64,000 bases of DNA from JAGVSR01 sp031413815 (GTDB lineage Bacteria; Pseudomonadota; Alphaproteobacteria; Rhizobiales; Hyphomicrobiaceae), in assembly GCA_031413815.1 (NCBI GenBank), contig JANOFU010000095.1:30061-94060 (forward strand), written 5' to 3'. This document shows positions 44,112-51,827 of this stretch, one piece after another (the first letter of the stretch is position 1; every line of letters starts with the position of its first letter). The notes below the pieces were generated by a model, which did not search any database, was not told the origin of the DNA, and worked only from the letters and a program-made list of their open reading frames with translations. Made by a program: the position numbers and the translations under genes.

Positions 44112-44489
44112 TTAGAAAGTCAAAATGCGATAGCCGTCGTCGAGATATTTCGACAAATCGATGATGCCAGAGGTGCCCGGCATAACCTTCTCGTGGATCA
44201 TAGTGAAGCCTGCGCCCTTCACGTCCTCTGTGGCTCCAAACACATCAGCGCAGCCGCCGCATACACCGACGACCGTGTCCTTCACTGCATTGTAAAGAGC
44301 ATGCGCCGGGTGGCCGGGCTTGACGACCTCGCTGGCCCAACGGACGCCGGCTCCTTGAAATATAAGAACGACGTCCTGCTTTTTTTCTTTTAGCTCGTAG
44401 GCGACGAACAGACCGTTGAACAGGCGGCCGAGCGCCTCGTCGGACCCGGATTTTGGATCAGAAAAGATGACAATCGCGGTTTTAGACAT
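44112..44489 (-). CDS. DsrE-family protein
   Basis: This 125-residue soluble protein resembles the DsrE/YchN family (AIVIFSDPKSGSDEALGRLFNGL, DVVLIFQGAGVRW). It has a CGGCADVFG motif, so two cysteines are close in a loop where DsrE proteins carry sulfur-handling residues. The ATG at 44489 has AAGGAA upstream; an earlier start at 44543 would cover the TetR operator. The gene is divergent from a TetR regulator. A role in sulfur-relay or thiol chemistry is inferred from the family only. Confidence 0.75.
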   Translation of the reverse strand: MSKTAIVIFSDPKSGSDEALGRLFNGLFVAYELKEKKQDVVLIFQGAGVRWASEVVKPGHPAHALYNAVKDTVVGVCGGCADVFGATEDVKGAGFTMIHEKVMPGTSGIIDLSKYLDDGYRILTF

Positions 44490-44518
44490 CGCGTGGTTCC
44501 TTCTAGAGCCTTGACTAT

Positions 44519-44593
44519 TACCGAACGTTCGGTATATTACCAATACGGCTGCGCAGCATATGTGTCAATATATATTATACCGGTCGTTCGGTT
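44519..44593. promoter_or_regulatory. Paired TetR-type operators between DsrE-like and TetR genes
   Basis: TACCGAACGTTCGGTA (44519-44534) is a perfect 16-base palindrome. TACCGGTCGTTCGGTT (44578-44593) is an imperfect second copy 59 bases away. One lies 30 bases from the DsrE-like ATG and the other 25 bases from the tetR ATG, so each can shut one divergent promoter. The regulator encoded alongside is the natural ligand. Confidence 0.82.
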
Positions 44594-44617
44594 ATTTTTG
44601 ACCAGAGGGATCAGCGA

Positions 44618-45190
44618 ATGGGGCGAAAAGCATCGATTGAGGATGCAGAGTTGATGTCGCGTCTAAGCCGCGTCTTCCGTGACGTCGGCTTTGAAGGCGC
44701 GACGCTAATGATGCTGGCCGAAGCTACAGGATTGAAGAAGGCGAGCCTGTATCACCGCTTTCCGGAAGGCAAAGAGCAGATGGCGCGCGAGGTTCTCGAA
44801 AGCGCAGGCGCATGGCTTGAAGAAAACATTCTTGCACCGCTGAAAGGTGACGGCACGCCCGCCGACCGGATCGGTAGTATGGTCAAGAGACTCGATGAAT
44901 TCTATTCCGGCGGCCGCCAAGCTTGCCTCCTGAACATGCTGTCATCAGCACACATCGCCGAAGGACCATTCACACATCTGATCAAACAGGTGTTCGAGGC
45001 CTGGATCAGCGCCGTTTCGTCCGTCCTCATAGATGCTGGCATCGACAAGAAGGCGGCGCGTTTTCGGGCGGAGCGGGCAATGATGCTGCTGCAGGGCAGC
45101 TTGGTCTTCTCACGCGGCATGGGGACGACGCGGCCGTTTCGCGAATTTTTGAAGTCTCTTCCGGACGACTTGCTCGCCCCGGACAGATAA
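44618..45190 (+). CDS. TetR-family repressor
   Basis: The 190-residue regulator has an N-terminal helix-turn-helix (FEGATLMMLAEATGLKKASLYHRFPEGKEQM, residues 24-54, split around the turn) and an all-helical C-terminal ligand domain typical of the TetR_C_LmrA/YxaF type. GAGGGA lies upstream of the ATG. It differs from BetI in length and C-terminal sequence. Paired palindromes in its own promoter suggest autoregulation and control of the divergent DsrE-like gene and of the two genes downstream. Confidence 0.88.
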   Translation: MGRKASIEDAELMSRLSRVFRDVGFEGATLMMLAEATGLKKASLYHRFPEGKEQMAREVLESAGAWLEENILAPLKGDGTPADRIGSMVKRLDEFYSGGRQACLLNMLSSAHIAEGPFTHLIKQVFEAWISAVSSVLIDAGIDKKAARFRAERAMMLLQGSLVFSRGMGTTRPFREFLKSLPDDLLAPDR

Positions 45191-45240
45191 ATTCCGCCCC
45201 CTGCACGACCAGGCTCAGCTCAGCAAACAGGAATGACCTC

Positions 45241-45708
45241 ATGGAAACGAAACCGCCCGTCCCGCCGTTTACGCTTGAGTCGGCGATCCAAAAAGTGCGG
45301 ATGGCTGAAAATGGCTGGAATCTGCGCGAACCCGAACGCGTCGCACTGGCCTACACGGCCGATAGCCAATGGCGCAATCGCAGCGAATTCCCAACAGGTC
45401 GTGACGAGATCGTTGCCTTTCTTAAACGTAAATGGGCGCGCGAACTCGACTACCGTTTGATCAAGGAAATCTGGGCTTTCACAGACAATCGCATCGCCGT
45501 CCGGTTTGCCTACGAGTGGCACGAGGTGGGCGGCCAATGGTTCAGGTCATACGGCAACGAAAACTGGGAGTTCAGCGCCGCCGGGCTGATGCAGCGCCGC
45601 TTCGCCAGTATCAATGATCTCGCGATAGCTGAGAGTGAGCGCAAGTACCACTGGCCGCAGGGCGTGCGTCCCGATGATCATCCGGGACTAGCGGAACTCG
45701 GACTGTAA
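45241..45708 (+). CDS. NTF2-like protein (DUF1348 family)
   Basis: The 155-residue protein fits the DUF1348/NTF2-like fold: WNLREPERVALAYTADSQWRNR, FLKRKWARELDYRLIKEIW and RFAYEWHEVGGQWFRSYGNENWEF. These small alpha/beta proteins often bind or convert small hydrophobic molecules, but no reaction is established. It follows the TetR gene by 50 bases and precedes the FMN-binding protein gene by 24, forming one probable operon. Confidence 0.8.
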   Translation: METKPPVPPFTLESAIQKVRMAENGWNLREPERVALAYTADSQWRNRSEFPTGRDEIVAFLKRKWARELDYRLIKEIWAFTDNRIAVRFAYEWHEVGGQWFRSYGNENWEFSAAGLMQRRFASINDLAIAESERKYHWPQGVRPDDHPGLAELGL

Positions 45709-45732
45709 TGTAGTCAAACGAAAGGACACCGC

Positions 45733-46302
45733 GTGGGACACAAATTCGCCGACATCGCTTTCACGCCGAACGTCAAGGCCGCACAAGAGGCCAACGGTAG
45801 CCGCGGCGCCTATACCCGCATGGAACAGGGCGACGAACACCACAACATCTTCGGACCGAACGAAACTGCTTTTATCGCAGCGCGAGACAGTTTTTACATG
45901 GCGACGGTCAGTGAGACCGGCTGGCCCTACGTTCAACATCGCGGTGGTCCCGTAGGATTCATGCGCGTGCTGGATGAGAAGACCATTGGCGTTGCCGATT
46001 TCAGTGGCAATCGCCAATACGTCAGCGTCGGCAACTTGAAGGGCGATGACCGGGTGTCGCTGTTCTTGATGGATTACCCCAACCGGACCCGGTTGAAAAT
46101 TCTCGGCCGTTTGCGGATCGTCGGCCATGACGAACCCGATATTCTGGAGCAATTGGAGCCCGCTGATTACAAGGCGCGGATCGAGCGCGGCTTTCTGATC
46201 ACGATTGAAGCCTTCGATTGGAACTGCCCGCAGCACATCACGCCGCGATTTACACTTGCAGAAATTGAGGCGGGCAAGGCGCGGGCGAAACTATCGCTTT
46301 AA
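45733..46302 (+). CDS. Pyridoxamine 5'-phosphate oxidase-like FMN-binding protein
   Basis: The 189-residue protein begins with GTG, preceded by AAAGGA. It has the split-barrel FMN-binding features DSFYMATVSETGWPYVQHRGGP and GNRQYVSVGNLKGDDRVSLFLMDY, here cited in parts, and a C-terminal WNCPQHITPRF that is typical of a subgroup annotated as general stress or PNPOx-like proteins. The substrate is unknown. It is the third rightward gene behind the TetR operator. Confidence 0.8.
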   Translation: MGHKFADIAFTPNVKAAQEANGSRGAYTRMEQGDEHHNIFGPNETAFIAARDSFYMATVSETGWPYVQHRGGPVGFMRVLDEKTIGVADFSGNRQYVSVGNLKGDDRVSLFLMDYPNRTRLKILGRLRIVGHDEPDILEQLEPADYKARIERGFLITIEAFDWNCPQHITPRFTLAEIEAGKARAKLSL

Positions 46303-46719
46303 TCAATCCGACGGCCTCTTGAACTCGTGCTGCAGAGATCTGCGGTTCGTGCAAAAGACCTCGGATTCCAAATTGGCTGGATCTCCCAGGCGCCTTTTCA
46401 CACTTGTAACAGGACGCAACCGTCGCCTTGGCGAGAATGACTCGATATCATCATGCTCACTCCTGACCCATCCCAGCATTGTTCTTTATGTGTTCCTTCG
46501 ACGGACCGTCCTGAGGCATCGGCGGACACGTCCAGACCGCCCGGTGGCGTCGTGGCGGACATGTCTGGCCTTACCTCGTATTCCTGTTGCGTTGTTTCCC
46601 AAACCCGCTGCTCCGCGTGGTTCTGCCAACCAGAGCTGTCGCGGACAGTTTCGTTTATGTCGCTTCTGCGCGCGCCTCAATAGACTGAACGGCGTCTATG
46701 GAAGGCAAGGACTTCAGCC
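46303..46719. other. Intergenic region upstream of betB
   Basis: About 415 bases with no convincing gene; two open frames here have no start signals or recognisable content. It should contain the betB promoter and holds a 33-base-spaced direct repeat at 46521-46570. Confidence 0.55.
46521..46570 (+). promoter_or_regulatory. Direct repeat GGCGGACAYGTC upstream of betB
   Basis: GGCGGACACGTCCAGACC at 46521 and GGCGGACATGTCTGGCC at 46554 are direct repeats 33 bases apart, about three helical turns, and 150-200 bases before betB. AraC-type activators such as GbdR often use direct half-sites. A partial match (TGGCGGTCACGGTGGGCC) lies at 42682, upstream of choX. Binding is inference. Confidence 0.35.
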
Positions 46720-48225
46720 TTGCCTAGCCTGAGGACTTTCAAACCTCAAACCGGGACGACCCCTGACGTGGCCAACTTCGCGAACTACATCAACGGCCGT
46801 TTCGCTCCATCCGCAACCACGCCGGTTCTGGACAATATCAATCCAGCGACGGGCGAACTGATTGCGCACGTCGAAATTGCGCTTGAACCGCAGGTCGAAG
46901 CCGCAATCACATCGGCCCGAGAGGGGTTCGCTCACTGGTCGCGCATGTCCGGCGCTGAACGCGGCCGCATTCTCAACAAAGCCGCGCACTTGCTGCGCGC
47001 ACGCAACCGCGAACTGGCCGAGTTGGAAGTCCGCGACACGGGCAAGCCGATCCAGGAAGCCGAAGTGGTCGATGTCGCCAGTGGAGCCGACTGCCTGGAA
47101 TACTTTGCCGGCGTTGCCGGTTCCCTGCGCGGCGAACAGATCGCGCTCAACAACGCCTTTGTTTACACGCGCCGCGAACCGCTCGGCGTGTGCGTCGGCA
47201 TTGGCTCTTGGAACTATCCCCTCCAGATCGCCTGTTGGAAAGCGGCGCCCGCTCTGGCCTGCGGCAACGCCATGATCTTCAAGACGGCTGAGATGACCCC
47301 CACAACGCCAGCCAAACTGGCCGAAATCTTGACAGAAGCGGGCCTGCCAGACGGCGTGTTCAACGTGCTCCACGGCGACGCCCGCACAGGCACACTGCTC
47401 ACAACCGATCCGCGCGTCGCCAAGGTCTCGCTCACGGGATCGATCGGCACGGGTAAGAAGATCTTAGCTGCGGCTGCCGCCACCTTGAAGCGCACCACGA
47501 TGGAGCTGAGTGGCAAGTCTGCCCTGATCGTCTTCGCCGACGCGGATTTGCATCAGGCCGTTTCGGCGGCGATGCTCGGCAACTTTTATACTCAGGGCGA
47601 AATTTGTACGAATTGCACCCGCGTCTATGTACACCGCGATCTCCACGACCGCTTCATTGACCTTCTCGTCGCGCGCACCAAAAAGCTCAAGATCGGCGAC
47701 CCGATGAAGGCGGACACGCAAGTCGGCGCGCTGATTTCGCGGCTGCACATGGACCGGGTGTTATCGTATGTGGAAGCCGGCAAGGCCGACGGTGCCAAAC
47801 TCGTCTACGGTGGCAACCGGGTCGACGCCGCGCCGCTGGATCGCGGCAACTTCGTTGAGCCCGCCATCTTCACCGGCTGCACGGATGACATGAAGATTGT
47901 GCGCGAAGAAATCTTCGGGCCCGTCATGTCGGTCCTGACCTTCGACACCGAGAACGAAGCCGTCACGCGCGCTAACGCCACAAAGTTCGGCCTCGCCGCT
48001 GGCGTGTTCACAAAAGATCTGGCGCGTGCCCACCGCGTCGCCGCCCGGCTTGAAGCTGGCATCTGCTGGATCAATAACTACAACATCACACCCGTCGAAA
48101 TGCCATTCGGCGGCATGAAGGAGTCTGGTCTTGGCCACGAGAACGGCCAGGCCGCCATCGAACACTACACTCAGCTCAAAAGCGTCTACGTTGAACTTGG
48201 TGACGTTGCCTGCCCTTACGAATAG
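46720..48225 (+). CDS. betB: Betaine aldehyde dehydrogenase
   Basis: The 501-residue NAD-dependent dehydrogenase oxidises betaine aldehyde to glycine betaine. The cofactor and active-site motifs are visible: GSWNYPLQIACWKAAPAL, FKTAEMTP, SLTGSIGTGKKI, MELSGKSALIVF with the general base Glu, and GEICTNCTRV with catalytic Cys296. Cys299 replaces the usual Gly of CTNG. The C-terminal MPFGGMKESGLGHENG is typical of the family. The start is TTG at 46720 with AAGGA upstream; a GTG at 46768 is the alternative. betA follows after a repeat element. Confidence 0.92.
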   Translation: MPSLRTFKPQTGTTPDVANFANYINGRFAPSATTPVLDNINPATGELIAHVEIALEPQVEAAITSAREGFAHWSRMSGAERGRILNKAAHLLRARNRELAELEVRDTGKPIQEAEVVDVASGADCLEYFAGVAGSLRGEQIALNNAFVYTRREPLGVCVGIGSWNYPLQIACWKAAPALACGNAMIFKTAEMTPTTPAKLAEILTEAGLPDGVFNVLHGDARTGTLLTTDPRVAKVSLTGSIGTGKKILAAAAATLKRTTMELSGKSALIVFADADLHQAVSAAMLGNFYTQGEICTNCTRVYVHRDLHDRFIDLLVARTKKLKIGDPMKADTQVGALISRLHMDRVLSYVEAGKADGAKLVYGGNRVDAAPLDRGNFVEPAIFTGCTDDMKIVREEIFGPVMSVLTFDTENEAVTRANATKFGLAAGVFTKDLARAHRVAARLEAGICWINNYNITPVEMPFGGMKESGLGHENGQAAIEHYTQLKSVYVELGDVACPYE

Positions 48226-48233
48226 CTAAACCG

Positions 48234-48347
48234 CTCACCCTAACCCTCTCCCTATGGGAGAGGGAATGCCACTGGAGCAAGTGTCGCTAAATCGCGCCAA
48301 ATGCCACGAACGGATTCCCTCTCCCATAGGGAGAGGGTTAGGGTGAG
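48234..48347. repeat. Palindromic intergenic repeat, family 1, between betB and betA
   Basis: Perfect 19-base inverted arms (48234-48252, 48329-48347) begin with CTCACCCTAACCCTC. Each arm contains the CCCTCTCCC/GGGAGAGGG mini-hairpin around TATG or ATA. It closely matches the copy at 35918-36068. Confidence 0.88.
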
Positions 48348-48388
48348 GGGGTTACGATGCAAACGATTTTGGCAACCGGTCACACACA

Positions 48389-50050
48389 ATGAGCGCCATC
48401 ACAGAGTACGACTACATCATCGCCGGGGCCGGATCGGCGGGCTGCGTATTGGCCAACCGGCTGACTGAAGACGATGGTGTGCGCGTTCTCATTTTGGAAG
48501 CCGGGCCGCAGGATCACAGCATCTTTATTCATATGCCGTCGGCATTCGCCTATCCGATGGCTGGCACCAAGTACAACTGGCACTACGAAACCGAACCCGA
48601 ACCCTTCCTCAACAATCGCACCATGCACTGCCCGCGCGGACGTGTCGTTGGCGGGTCGTCATCAATCAACGGCATGTGCCACATCCGCGGCCACGCCTTC
48701 GACTACGACGGCTGGGCCAAACGGCCGGGTCTCGAAAACTGGACCTACTTCCACTGCCTGCCCTACTTCAAAAAATCCGAAACGCGGCTCAAGGGTGGCG
48801 ACGCCTATCGCGGAAGCGACGGGCCTATTCATGCCACCACCGGGTCCTGCACCAACCCGCTCTACCGGACGTTCATCGAGGCTGGCCGCCAGGCTGGCTA
48901 TCCGGTGACGGAAGATATGAACGGCTACCAGCAGGAAGGCGTGGGCGTGATGGACATGACCATCAAAGACGGCCGCCGCTGCAGCACTGCGCGCGTTTAC
49001 TTGAGGCCCGCCCAGCAGCGCGGCGGCGTTCAGGTTTTGGCCCGCACACTCGTCACGCGCGTTGTCTTCGAAGGCCGCCGCGCTGTTGGCGTCGAGTACG
49101 TCCAGGGTGGAAACAAACAGACAGCGCGCGCCAGCCGCGAAGTGATCATCAGCGGCGGCGCGATCAATTCCCCTCAAATACTGATGCTGTCGGGCATCGG
49201 CAACGCCAGCGACCTGCAGAAGCTCAACATCCCGGTCGTTCAGCATGTGCCCGGCGTTGGCGAGAACCTGCAGGACCACATCGAAGCCTACGTGCAGTTC
49301 GCCTGCAAGAAGCCGGTGACGCTGTACAGCGCCACCAACCCGCTGGCCAAACTCAAGATCGGCGTGCAGTGGATCTTAACCCGGTCCGGCCTCGGCGCCA
49401 CCAACCACTTTGAAGCTGGCGGTTTCATCCGCAGCGAAGCTGGCGTCGTCCATCCCGATTTGCAGTATCACTTCCTGCCGATGGCGGTCAGCTACGATGG
49501 CACGTCCGCTGCCAAGGGACATGGCTATCAATGCCACATCGGCCCCATGCGCCCAACCAGCCGCGGCAACATCAAACTCAAATCATCCGATCCGCGCCAG
49601 CATCCGCGTGTGATCTTCAACTACATGCAGACCGAGCAAGACCGCCGCGAGATGCGCTTCGGCATCAAGCACACGCGCGAAATTCTGAACCAAAAAGCCT
49701 TTGACCCCTATAACGACGGCGAATTGGCCCCCGGCCCCAGCGCAACCAGCGATGACGCCATTGATGCCTTCGTCCGCGCCAAAGCCGAAAGCGCCTATCA
49801 TCCCTCGTGCACGTGCCGCATGGGAACTGATGACATGGCCGTGGTCGACGGCAGTGCGCGCGTGCACGGCGTTGACGGATTGCGCGTCGTCGATGCCTCG
49901 ATCATGCCCGACGTCGTCAGCGGCAATCTCAACATGCCGACGATCATGATGGCCGAAAAGCTGGCGGATACAATTCGGGGGCGGCCCGCATTGCCTGCCG
50001 ATCCCGTGCCCGTATGGACCCATCCGAACTACGCAACGCAGCAGCGGTAA
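48389..50050 (+). CDS. betA: Choline dehydrogenase (GMC oxidoreductase)
   Basis: The 553-residue flavoprotein oxidises choline to betaine aldehyde, probably at the inner membrane with electrons to quinone. The FAD motif DYIIAGAGSAGCVLANRL is at residues 8-25. GMC signatures PRGRVVGGSSSINGMCHIRG and SGGAINSPQILMLSGIG are present. The catalytic pair lies in SAYHPSCTCRMG (His) and SGNLNMPTIM (Asn). Length and position next to betB favour choline dehydrogenase, although other alcohol substrates are known in the family. Confidence 0.92.
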   Translation: MSAITEYDYIIAGAGSAGCVLANRLTEDDGVRVLILEAGPQDHSIFIHMPSAFAYPMAGTKYNWHYETEPEPFLNNRTMHCPRGRVVGGSSSINGMCHIRGHAFDYDGWAKRPGLENWTYFHCLPYFKKSETRLKGGDAYRGSDGPIHATTGSCTNPLYRTFIEAGRQAGYPVTEDMNGYQQEGVGVMDMTIKDGRRCSTARVYLRPAQQRGGVQVLARTLVTRVVFEGRRAVGVEYVQGGNKQTARASREVIISGGAINSPQILMLSGIGNASDLQKLNIPVVQHVPGVGENLQDHIEAYVQFACKKPVTLYSATNPLAKLKIGVQWILTRSGLGATNHFEAGGFIRSEAGVVHPDLQYHFLPMAVSYDGTSAAKGHGYQCHIGPMRPTSRGNIKLKSSDPRQHPRVIFNYMQTEQDRREMRFGIKHTREILNQKAFDPYNDGELAPGPSATSDDAIDAFVRAKAESAYHPSCTCRMGTDDMAVVDGSARVHGVDGLRVVDASIMPDVVSGNLNMPTIMMAEKLADTIRGRPALPADPVPVWTHPNYATQQR

Positions 50051-50057
50051 CGCGTTG

Positions 50058-50091
50058 TGGGGTCAGGCACCTGTTGGGGTGCCTGACCCCA
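50058..50091. terminator. 14-bp perfect hairpin between convergent betA and cysK
   Basis: TGGGGTCAGGCACC and GGTGCCTGACCCCA pair perfectly over a 6-base loop, just after the betA stop and before the cysK stop. No T-run follows. It could act as a bidirectional terminator. A closely related hairpin is at 59576-59610, so it is also a small repeat family. Confidence 0.6.
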
Positions 50092-50111
50092 TATTGCCCG
50101 GCCCCACATCG

Positions 50112-51113
50112 CTAAGTCTTCGCCACCGGATCGAGGAACAACTCGCTGGTGTAGTACCGCTCGGCGCACGACGGCGAGAATGTGACGATCGTCTTGCCCG
50201 CCATGTTCTCACGCGTCGCAACCGAAATCGACGCCGCCAGATTAGCCCCCGTCGAAATACCGCCTGGGATGCCTTCGACCTTAGCCGCCAATCGCGAAAC
50301 TTCGAACGCCTGTTCGTTCGACACCGTCACAATCTCGTCAATCAGCGAGGTATCGAGCACGCCCGGCACAAAGCCCGCGCCAATGCCCTGAATTTTGTGC
50401 GGTCCGCGATTGCCGCCCGACAGAACAGCACTGCCCGCCGGTTCCACTGCGATAATCTTCAAACTTGGGTTCTTCGCCTTCAGATAGCGTCCGCAGCCCG
50501 TTAACGTGCCGCCGGTGCCGACGCCAACAACGAGCGCATCGATCTTGCCGCCCGTGTCGTTCCAAATCTCCTCCGCGGTTGTGCGCTCGTGCACGGCCGG
50601 GTTGGCGGGGTTCTCAAACTGGCTCGGCTGAACCGCGCCCGCCATCGTCGCGATCAAATCATTAGCTTTCGCGATCGCAGCCGGCATCCCGCCTGCCGCT
50701 GGCGTCAACACAAGCTCAGCGCCGAGATGGACGAGAATTTTCCGCCGCTCGATCGACATCGATTCCGGCATCACCAAAATCAACTTATAGCCGCGCGCCG
50801 CTGCGACGAACGCGAGCCCGATGCCGGTGTTCCCCGATGTCGGCTCGATTAGCACGCTTTTGCCCGGCGTGATTTTGCCCTGCGCTTCCAGCACGTCGAT
50901 CATCGACACGCCGATGCGGTCCTTCACGCTCGACAGCGGATTGAAGAACTCGAGCTTCATCAAGATGTCGGCGCGAGCCCCCGCCTGCTTGGCGATTTTC
51001 GACAACCGCACTAGGGGCGTGTGGCCGATGGTTTCGGTAATGTCGTTATAGATCCGTCCGCGGCCCCATGTTTTGGTGGCCTTCAGGGTCTTGATCTCGG
51101 GCACGTCGGTCAT
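50112..51113 (-). CDS. cysK: Cysteine synthase
   Basis: The 333-residue PLP enzyme condenses O-acetylserine with sulfide to cysteine. The PLP lysine is Lys64 in NPLSSVKDRIG. The substrate loop EPTSGNTGIGLAF and phosphate-binding GVGTGGTLTGCGRYLK are intact, and the C-terminal EGIPGGISTGANL is typical of CysK. It is a monocistronic minus-strand gene convergent with betA. Confidence 0.93.
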   Translation of the reverse strand: MTDVPEIKTLKATKTWGRGRIYNDITETIGHTPLVRLSKIAKQAGARADILMKLEFFNPLSSVKDRIGVSMIDVLEAQGKITPGKSVLIEPTSGNTGIGLAFVAAARGYKLILVMPESMSIERRKILVHLGAELVLTPAAGGMPAAIAKANDLIATMAGAVQPSQFENPANPAVHERTTAEEIWNDTGGKIDALVVGVGTGGTLTGCGRYLKAKNPSLKIIAVEPAGSAVLSGGNRGPHKIQGIGAGFVPGVLDTSLIDEIVTVSNEQAFEVSRLAAKVEGIPGGISTGANLAASISVATRENMAGKTIVTFSPSCAERYYTSELFLDPVAKT

Positions 51114-51260
51114 GTCTCAAGCTGCCTTCTGGTCGGGCGGACTGCCGCCGGAATAACGAAGATTTTGGAATACCATTCCCCCGTGGGCCCATGCAATCAG
51201 ACCACCTGGGAAATTTTCTACTGCGTCAGGCGGCCTTACGGCTCGAAACGGTCACCGGTC

Positions 51261-51827
51261 TCAGGTTTTCTTGCCTGGCTTGTGCGCGCCCCGCCTCGCC
51301 ACGGGTATGGTCTTCTTAATTTTCGGCGCAGCCTTGGATTTTGCGGCCGGTGGCGCTTTACCCGTCGACCCAAACCCGCCTGCCCCGCGCTCCGTGCTGC
51401 TGAGTTTGGTTGCAGCAACAAGGGCCACTTGCGTGCACGGCGATACGATCAGCTGTGCGATGCGCTCGCCGCGCCGGATTTCGAACGGCTTGGTTCCCAA
51501 GTTAATCAGAATGATTTTCACTTCGCCGCGGTAATCGCTGTCGATGGTGCCAGGGCTATTGAGAACCGTCACGCCGTGCTTGGCCGCCAGCCCGGAGCGC
51601 GGACGCACCTGCGCTTCCATTCCGCGCGGCAGTTCGAATTTGAGCCCCGTCGGAACCATCTCATGGTGACCTGGGTCAAGGATCAGCGGCTGATCTGGAT
51701 CGACGGCTGCTTGCAGATCGAGGCCAGCAGCGCCCGCCGTTTGATAAGTGGGCAGAGCCAATCCATGCGCATGCGGCATCTGTTCGACACGCACGGCAGT
51801 TCGTTTTACTTTTTTGACTTTGCGCAT
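51261..51827 (-). CDS. dut: dUTP diphosphatase
   Basis: The 188-residue trimeric dUTPase hydrolyses dUTP to dUMP. The five motifs are seen in order: AGAAGLDLQA, RPRSGLAAKHG, GTIDSDYRGEVK, RRGERIAQLIV and RGAGGFGSTG. About 35 residues rich in Lys, Ala and Pro follow motif 5, beyond the normal end of the enzyme. The ATG shares an A with the coaBC stop (TGATG), so the two are translationally coupled; a GTG three bases earlier is also possible. Confidence 0.93.
   Translation of the reverse strand: MRKVKKVKRTAVRVEQMPHAHGLALPTYQTAGAAGLDLQAAVDPDQPLILDPGHHEMVPTGLKFELPRGMEAQVRPRSGLAAKHGVTVLNSPGTIDSDYRGEVKIILINLGTKPFEIRRGERIAQLIVSPCTQVALVAATKLSSTERGAGGFGSTGKAPPAAKSKAAPKIKKTIPVARRGAHKPGKKT

Noticed and set aside
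44618..45190. BetI (choline-responsive TetR repressor)
   Set aside because: The protein is short, its C-terminal sequence differs from BetI, and its operators sit in its own promoter and that of a DsrE-like gene, not upstream of betB or betA.
46205..46732. 175-residue and 76-residue open frames upstream of betB
   Set aside because: They overlap the end of the FMN-binding protein gene or a promoter region, lack ribosome-binding sites and match no family.
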